A stretch of DNA of 64,000 bases from an uncultured Oscillospiraceae bacterium (lineage in GTDB: Bacteria > Bacillota > Clostridia > Oscillospirales > Oscillospiraceae): positions 62,001 through 126,000 of the forward strand of contig CANQSF010000002.1 of assembly GCA_947626345.1 (NCBI GenBank), given 5' to 3'. Both the position numbers and the translations under genes were made by a program. The notes under the pieces were generated by a model. That model ran no database searches. It had not been told where the DNA came from and was given only the letters and a program-made list of their open reading frames with translations. Numbering within the stretch: the first letter of the stretch is position 1; each line of letters starts with the position of its first letter. This document shows, one piece after another, positions 59,690 to 64,000 of the stretch.

Positions 59690-60265
59690 TCAGGCCCCGG
59701 CAAAGCGGAACAGCGCCCCGGCCACGGCGCCGATGAGGATGAGAAAGGCCGGGTGGAGCTTCTTGAACAGCCTGCTCACGGCGAAGATGACCGCCGCCAG
59801 CAGCCACGCCTTCCAGTCCAGCACCGTCCAGAACCGGTCCCAGCCGGTCCAGGCGTCGGTGCGCAGCAGCGAGCCGATGGCCACGGTGAGCCCGGCGGCG
59901 GCGATCAGCCCCGTGGAGGCGGGGCGGATGCCGTAAAAGGCGCCGTTGACGTATTTGTTGTCCCGGAAGGCCTTCAGGGCCGCCGCGATGAGAATGATGA
60001 CGATGATGCTGGGGGTGACGATGCCCACCAGGGCGCACAGGCTGCCCAGGATGCCGGCGGTGGTGTAGCCGGTGTACACGGCCATGTTGATGCCGATGGG
60101 GCCGGGGGTGGACTCGCTGACCGCCAGCATGTCCGCCACCTGGTGGGCGGTGAACCAGCCGGTGCGCGCGCCCATGTCGTACAAAAACGGCAGCGTGGCC
60201 AATCCGCCGCCCACGGCGAACAGCCCGGTCTTGAAAAACTCCCAGAAGAGAAGCAGGTATGTCAT
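59690..60265 (-). CDS. Chromate transporter family protein, subunit 2
   Basis: A 191-residue half-size CHR-family membrane protein with FFKTGLFAVGGGLATLPFL near the N-terminus, SESTPGPIGINMAVYTGY (about residues 57-74) and about six helices. Paired half-size CHR proteins form one transporter; their true substrate in anaerobes is often not chromate. The ATG overlaps the partner's stop (ATGA). Confidence 0.88.
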   Translation of the reverse strand: MTYLLLFWEFFKTGLFAVGGGLATLPFLYDMGARTGWFTAHQVADMLAVSESTPGPIGINMAVYTGYTTAGILGSLCALVGIVTPSIIVIILIAAALKAFRDNKYVNGAFYGIRPASTGLIAAAGLTVAIGSLLRTDAWTGWDRFWTVLDWKAWLLAAVIFAVSRLFKKLHPAFLILIGAVAGALFRFAGA

Positions 60266-60810
60266 TTCTTCGCCGCCCCCTTCCACAGCACCTTGGCCGC
60301 GATGCCCAGCGCCCCGGCGATGAGCACGAACAGCACCGGCGACAGGTCCAGGAAAAAGGCCGCCAGCGCCACCGCCAAAAACACGCAGGCGGTGAGCTTA
60401 TCCACCACGGAGGACTTTAACAGCTTCACCACCGCGTTGAGGATCAGCACCGTCACCGCCACCCGGATGCCGGCGAAGGCGTTCTGGACAATGGCGTAAC
60501 TGGCGAAATTTTGCAGCAGCGCCGCGATGACGCCGATGACGATGAAGCTGGGTGCCACCACCCCGTAGGTGGCCACGATGGCGCCGGCTACGCCCTTTTG
60601 CTTGAAGCCGATGAAGGTGGCGGTGTTCACGGCGATGATGCCGGGGGTGCACTGGCCGATGGCGTAATAGTCCGTCAGCTCCTCGTTGGTGCACCAGCCC
60701 TTGCCGTCTACCACCTCCCGCTGGAGGATGGGCAGCATGGCGTAGCCGCCGCCGAAGGTGATGGCGCCCATGCGGAAAAAGGTGATGAAAAGCTCCCAGT
60801 ATATCTTCAT
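60262..60810 (-). CDS. Chromate transporter family protein, subunit 1
   Basis: A 182-residue half-size CHR protein: FFRMGAITFGGGYAMLPIL, AIGQCTPGIIAVNTATFIGF and about six helices. It is homologous to subunit 2, with inverted-repeat topology expected. The ATG at 60810 follows GGAGGTAG and overlaps the YbaK stop, so all three genes form one operon. Confidence 0.88.
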   Translation of the reverse strand: MKIYWELFITFFRMGAITFGGGYAMLPILQREVVDGKGWCTNEELTDYYAIGQCTPGIIAVNTATFIGFKQKGVAGAIVATYGVVAPSFIVIGVIAALLQNFASYAIVQNAFAGIRVAVTVLILNAVVKLLKSSVVDKLTACVFLAVALAAFFLDLSPVLFVLIAGALGIAAKVLWKGAAKK

Positions 60811-61286
60811 CCCGCTACCTCCAGAGGCTTGCACACGTCGCACCAGCCGGCGGGGGCGGTCAGCCCTTCCAGCTCCTCCGGGGACAGGGCCACGCCGCTG
60901 TGGGCATTGCCGGCGGCGGGATAGACCGTCTCATGGTCCCTGAGGCTCACGTCCAGCCACACCGGCACGTCCGCCGGCGCCAGGAAGGGGCACACGCCCC
61001 CGGCCGCGTAGCCGGTGAGCCGCTCCACGTCCTCCCGGACCAGCATCCGCCCCTTGCAGCCGAAGTGCTCCTTGAACTTGTGGTTGTCGATCCGGCGGCT
61101 GCCGGCGGCCACCACCAGCACCGCGCCCTCGCCGCGGTAAAAGCTGAGGGTCTTGGCGATCTGGTCCGGGTCCACGCCCAGCTGTTGGGCGGCCAGCTCC
61201 ACCGTGGCGGTGGAGGCCTCAAATTCGTGCAGCCTGTCCAGTAGTCCATTTTTTTCCAAAAAGGTCTTGACATTTTCTATCGTCAT
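60807..61286 (-). CDS. YbaK/EbsC-family aminoacyl-tRNA deacylase-like protein
   Basis: A 159-residue single-domain protein of the YbaK/ProX family. STATVELAAQQLGVDPDQIAKTL, DNHKFKEHFGCKGRML (with the conserved Lys) and the AAGGVCPF segment are family landmarks. Members hydrolyse mischarged tRNA, such as Cys-tRNAPro or Ala-tRNAPro. AGGAGA is 6 bases before the ATG. The long open frame upstream is another frame of the kinase gene. Its link to chromate transporters is unexplained. Confidence 0.88.
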   Translation of the reverse strand: MTIENVKTFLEKNGLLDRLHEFEASTATVELAAQQLGVDPDQIAKTLSFYRGEGAVLVVAAGSRRIDNHKFKEHFGCKGRMLVREDVERLTGYAAGGVCPFLAPADVPVWLDVSLRDHETVYPAAGNAHSGVALSPEELEGLTAPAGWCDVCKPLEVAG

Positions 61287-61295
61287 TGGTATTCT
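61267..61295 (+). promoter_or_regulatory. Promoter of the PfkB kinase gene
   Basis: TTGACA (61267-61272), 17 bases, TATTCT (61290-61295). It lies across the start of the divergent YbaK gene. Confidence 0.65.
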
Positions 61296-61331
61296 CCTAG
61301 CAAAAACAGGATATGGCGGTACAATCATACC

Positions 61332-62219
61332 ATGGATGAGGCGAAAAAGAAAGTCGGTGTTATCGGCGCGCTGAACGTGGATATCGGCGCGCTGGCGGAC
61401 GGGCCCCTGGCGAGGGGCGACTCCATCACGGGAAAGGTCCGCATCACCCTGGGGGGCGTGGGCTGGAACATCGCCCGCAACTGCGCCCTGCTGGGGGCGG
61501 ATACGTCCTTCTACTCCCTGCTGGGCCGGGACGAGCACGCCGGGACCATCCGCGCGGAGAGCGAGCGCTACTGCGTGGACATCTCCGGCTGCCGCTGGGA
61601 GGACGCCTCCAACAACCGCTATGTGTACATCTGCGACGAAAACGGAGATGTATCCTCGGCGGTGAACGATATGCGCCTGTGCCGGCAGATCGGCCGGTCC
61701 TTCGCCGCCTCCTGCCTGCCGGCGCTGGAGCAGTGCGACGCGGTGGTGATGGAGGCCAATCTCCCGGCGGAGACGCTCTCGCTGCTGGCCGAGCAGCTCA
61801 CCGTCCCCCTGGTGGCGGACGGGGTGTCCGTGGCCAAGTGCGGCCGGCTGAAGAGCGTGCTGGGCCGGCTGCATGTGCTCAAGGCCAACATCCAGGAGGC
61901 CCGGGCCCTCACCGGCCGGGACAGCCCGGAGGAGTGCATCCGCGCCCTGCTGGACGCGGGGGTGAAGCGGGCGGTGGTCTCCATCGGCCCCGGCGGCGTG
62001 ATCTGCGGGGAGGGGGACCGGATCTTTCCCCAGCCGTCGGTGCACACCGACGTGGTGGACGCCACCGGCGCCGGCGACAGCATGACCGCCGCCCTCACCG
62101 CCGGTCTGGCCGCGGGGATGAGCTTTGCCGACTGCGCCGCCCTGGGCGTCACCGCCGCCGGCATCACTGTGGGCCACGCCGGGAGCGTGACGTCCGCTCT
62201 GGCGGTGCTGCGGCTGTAA
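61332..62219 (+). CDS. PfkB-family carbohydrate kinase (possibly pseudouridine kinase)
   Basis: A 295-residue ribokinase-fold enzyme. GVIGALNVDIGA opens the fold; GGVGWNIARNCALLGADTSF (residues 37-56) is of the type seen in pseudouridine kinases. The anion hole and catalytic base are in DATGAGDSMTAAL (about residues 241-253). It transfers phosphate from ATP to a sugar or nucleoside; pseudouridine is a good guess, but no PsuG partner is visible. The ribosome site is weak. A terminator follows. Confidence 0.85.
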   Translation: MDEAKKKVGVIGALNVDIGALADGPLARGDSITGKVRITLGGVGWNIARNCALLGADTSFYSLLGRDEHAGTIRAESERYCVDISGCRWEDASNNRYVYICDENGDVSSAVNDMRLCRQIGRSFAASCLPALEQCDAVVMEANLPAETLSLLAEQLTVPLVADGVSVAKCGRLKSVLGRLHVLKANIQEARALTGRDSPEECIRALLDAGVKRAVVSIGPGGVICGEGDRIFPQPSVHTDVVDATGAGDSMTAALTAGLAAGMSFADCAALGVTAAGITVGHAGSVTSALAVLRL

Positions 62220-62234
62220 AGCCAGGGAAAACAG

Positions 62235-62276
62235 AAGACGAAAAAGGACTGCCTGAGCAGTCCTTTTTCGTCTTTT
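62235..62276. terminator. Long stem terminator after the PfkB kinase
   Basis: 18-bp perfect stem (AAGACGAAAAAGGACTGC and complement) with a CTGA loop, then TT. T-runs inside the arms on both strands could end transcripts from either side, including a leftward RNA from 62445. Confidence 0.82.
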
Positions 62277-62325
62277 ATAAAAGCCACACCCCTGCGCGCT
62301 TTGAAGTTGGAAAGGAGTTTCCTGT

Positions 62326-62451
62326 ATGAGAAAGCATCAAGAGGAGAAAGGGGAGTTACACAAAGGAGGCCCATATACAGGGGCGTGGCCGGCGGCTGAT
62401 CCAAGGGAACGGGAAGAAAGGTTTCTTCCAATTCCTGTCATTCATATCTAA
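62326..62451 (+). CDS. Candidate 41-residue small protein
   Basis: ATG with AAAGGAG 8 bases upstream opens a frame of 41 residues (MRKHQEEKGELHKGGPYTGA..., ending FLPIPVIHI). It is charged in the first half with an aromatic/Pro end, and has no membrane segment. I recognise no family and see no clear promoter after the terminator. Its stop codon overlaps the -10 box of an opposing promoter. It may be a real small gene or chance. Confidence 0.4.
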   Translation: MRKHQEEKGELHKGGPYTGAWPAADPREREERFLPIPVIHI

Positions 62452-62474
62452 ACACACTTTTCGTGATTCGTCAA
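62446..62474 (-). promoter_or_regulatory. Leftward promoter facing the 41-residue ORF
   Basis: Minus strand TTGACG (62469-62474), 17 bases, TTAGAT (62446-62451). It would make an RNA of roughly 170-200 nt antisense to the small ORF, ending at the stem 62235-62276. Confidence 0.55.
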
Positions 62475-62590
62475 GGGCTTTTTGGATAAATTTTGAGAAA
62501 AAAACCTTCCAGCTCCGCCGGATTTTGGCAGATGTATAAAATTGTGGAACGTTGTCCGCCATCGGCGGACGTTCGTCCGCGAAAACCCCG
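62452..62590. other. AT-rich gap with a short palindrome
   Basis: Apart from the leftward promoter, this gap holds GTCCGCC-ATC-GGCGGAC (about 62555-62571) beside an AT-rich stretch. No gene or T-tailed terminator for nrnA was found. Confidence 0.4.
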
Positions 62591-63544
62591 TCAGAGGCCA
62601 GCGCGTCCCAGGTTCTCCAGGACGACCGCCTCGATCTGGTCCGGCGGCAGAGCCGTCACCGCCCCGGCGGCGTCGGCGTGGCCGCCCCCGCCCAGCACGG
62701 TCAGGATATGGCCGGCGTGGACGGAGCCGTCGGTGCGCAGCGAGACCTTCCACGTCCCCTCCGGCAGCTGCCGCAGCAGCAGTCCCGCCCGGGTCCCCTC
62801 CGGGACCGTGGCGAGGGTGGACAGCTTGTCCATGTCGTCCTCCCCGGCGCCGGCGTCCAGGACGGTACGCAGGGGCAGGACCATGACGCATACTCCCGGC
62901 CGTGGAAAGCGCATGGCGCCGAACAGGGCGCTCTCCAGCCGCAGCCGGGCGGCGGAGCGGGTCTCGAACAGCCGGCGGGTCAGCCCGGCGGCGTCGAAGC
63001 CGGCGTCCCGCAGCGCTGCGGCGATCCGCAGCGTCCGGCCGGTGGTGCCCGGGGTGCGGAAGCAGTTGGTGTCGGTGGCCAGGGCGGCGTACAGCGCCTC
63101 GGCCATGTCCGCCGTCAGGGATACGCCCAGCCGCTCCAGGAGGAGATACACCAGCTCGCCGGTGGCGGCGCTGTCCGCCTCCAGATAGGTGTGGCGGGCG
63201 TAGCCGCTGTTGGTGCCGTGGTGATCCACGGCCAGGTCGGTCCGCTCCGCCAGATGGGCCCATCCGGGCGGGAACTGGGCCGGACCGGGGGTGTCCACAG
63301 CCGCGATGAAGCCGGGGACGGACCCCGCCGGGGCGAAATAGGGGGTCATGTACTTGTCATACCGGGCCATGGAGGGCGGGTTGGCGGCCAGATAGGCCCG
63401 CTTTCCCAGCGCCCGCAGCCCCAGGCACAGGGCGCAGCCGCTGCCGGCGGTGTCCCCGTCCGGGCGGACGTGGGTGACGATGAGCACATCCTCCTCCGCC
63501 GCCGCCAGCATGCCGGCGGCCCGGTCAAGATCGATCCGCGCCAT
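62591..63544 (-). CDS. nrnA: DHH-family phosphoesterase (NrnA-like oligoribonuclease / pAp phosphatase)
   Basis: A 317-residue enzyme with the DHH domain motifs THVRPDGDTAGS (residues 23-34), a middle Asp block (AAVDTPGP), and DHHGTNSG (about 106-113). The DHHA1 domain is marked by GGGGHADAAG near residue 290. NrnA degrades nanoRNAs and dephosphorylates pAp. GGAG lies 8 bases before the ATG at 63544. It starts five bases after the ABC exporter gene ends, so they are co-transcribed. Confidence 0.9.
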   Translation of the reverse strand: MARIDLDRAAGMLAAAEEDVLIVTHVRPDGDTAGSGCALCLGLRALGKRAYLAANPPSMARYDKYMTPYFAPAGSVPGFIAAVDTPGPAQFPPGWAHLAERTDLAVDHHGTNSGYARHTYLEADSAATGELVYLLLERLGVSLTADMAEALYAALATDTNCFRTPGTTGRTLRIAAALRDAGFDAAGLTRRLFETRSAARLRLESALFGAMRFPRPGVCVMVLPLRTVLDAGAGEDDMDKLSTLATVPEGTRAGLLLRQLPEGTWKVSLRTDGSVHAGHILTVLGGGGHADAAGAVTALPPDQIEAVVLENLGRAGL

Positions 63545-63549
63545 ATCGC

Positions 63550-64000
63550 TCACTCCAAGCTCAGATCCTGGGCCTTCCACAGCCGGGCGAAGGCCCCGTC
63601 CCTGGCGATGAGCTCCTCCCGGGGGCCCAGCTCCACGATGTGCTCATCCTCCACCACGGCGATCATGTCCGCGTTCTTCACGGTGCTGAGCCGGTGGGCG
63701 ATGATGATGCTGGTGCGGCCCTGGGCCAGCTGGTCCAGGGAGGCCTGGATGCGCTGCTCGGTGACGCTGTCTAGGGCGCTGGTGGCCTCGTCCAGGATGA
63801 GCACCGGCGGGTTTTTCAAAAACACCCGGGCGATGGAGAGGCGCTGCTTCTGTCCGCCGGAGAGCATCACGCCCCGCTCGCCCACGAAGGTGTCGTAGCC
63901 GTCGGGCATGGCCATGATCTCCTCGTGGATCTCCGCCCGGACGGCGGCGGCCACGATCTCCGCGTCGGTGGCGCCCGGCCGGCCGTAGCGGATGTTCTCC
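63550..64000 (-). CDS. ABC exporter, C-terminal ATPase portion (partial)
   Basis: The frame is open to the right edge and gives 149 residues, starting [19 protein letters not shown]. It includes signature [14 protein letters not shown], Walker [13 protein letters not shown], and switch His in IIAHRLSTV. This is the nucleotide-binding domain of a fused membrane/ATPase exporter (MsbA/multidrug type). The membrane domain and Walker A lie beyond the window. Confidence 0.93.
   Translation of the reverse strand, partial: ENIRYGRPGATDAEIVAAAVRAEIHEEIMAMPDGYDTFVGERGVMLSGGQKQRLSIARVFLKNPPVLILDEATSALDSVTEQRIQASLDQLAQGRTSIIIAHRLSTVKNADMIAVVEDEHIVELGPREELIARDGAFARLWKAQDLSLE

Noticed and set aside
59690..60810. 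Two chromate transporter genes as a sign of metal-resistance transfer
   Set aside because: Paired half-size CHR genes are ordinary chromosomal genes in many Clostridia, and codon use matches the neighbours.
60807..62177. A 456-residue open frame ending in the YbaK domain
   Set aside because: Only the last 159 residues are YbaK; the rest is antisense to the PfkB kinase, and a ribosome site precedes the ATG at 61286.
62356..62445. Leftward 29-codon peptide MNDRNWKKPFFPF...
   Set aside because: It would start at the -10 box with no ribosome site; kept only as part of the antisense RNA observation.

Overview
The window looks like one chromosomal stretch from a high-GC, Gram-positive member of the Clostridia, most likely a gut Oscillospiraceae (an inference from gene content; no 16S or marker gene is present). 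Supporting signs: strong AGGAGG-type ribosome sites, TTGACA/TATAAT promoters with 17-base spacers, RNase Y, a class B sortase, a BofA-type sporulation protein, a lysine riboswitch, a YtrA-type GntR repressor, and many Cys-lipobox lipoproteins. There are no rRNA or tRNA genes, no transposase and no CRISPR array. Intergenic palindromic repeats occur at three places.

Layout. 1-5.5 kb: end of an unknown gene, an acyltransferase/PAP2 pair, a queuosine-precursor transporter behind a terminator-containing leader, a 40-aa small ORF, a C39-like protein, and a lipid kinase/M28 peptidase operon. 5.5-12.6 kb: a PpiC-type lipoprotein, TrkA-TrkH potassium uptake, and CstA preceded by a gene of unknown function. 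12.6-17.6 kb: repeats, then PAP2 / flippase-like / PssA / Psd (phosphatidylethanolamine synthesis) and a membrane glycosyltransferase. 17.7-23.6 kb: an OmpR-type two-component system, a UBA-like membrane protein, a lipoprotein with a degenerate transglutaminase fold, LUD and YitT proteins. 23.6-28.3 kb: a divergent type II topoisomerase pair and a BofA-like protein. 28.4-31.4 kb: lysine riboswitch plus three-gene ABC importer. 31.5-38.6 kb: RNase Y, a GntR-regulated ABC exporter, a flavodiiron protein and sortase B. 38.6-59.6 kb: a cell-surface polysaccharide region. 59.6-64 kb: chromate transporters, a YbaK-like deacylase, a PfkB sugar kinase, a short noncoding/small-ORF region, NrnA and the end of an ABC exporter.

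The surface-polymer region is the largest functional unit. A leftward operon of eleven closely spaced genes (about 59.6 to 45.4 kb) contains RfbB and a WecE/RffA-like aminotransferase, which together would make dTDP-4-amino-4,6-dideoxygalactose. It also holds WbqC, three ATP-grasp enzymes, three family-2 glycosyltransferases and two large polytopic proteins. A Wzx-type flippase, a LicD protein and a GNAT acetyltransferase lie on the opposite strand. One polytopic protein ends in a choline-binding-type repeat, which together with LicD hints at phosphocholine-type decoration.

The most unusual spot is 44.3-44.8 kb. There a 74-bp piece of the licD 3' end is repeated exactly 420 bp downstream. The segment between the copies holds a strong promoter, an approximately 160-nt RNA with an 11-bp closing stem and a terminator, and the first codons of a truncated gene.
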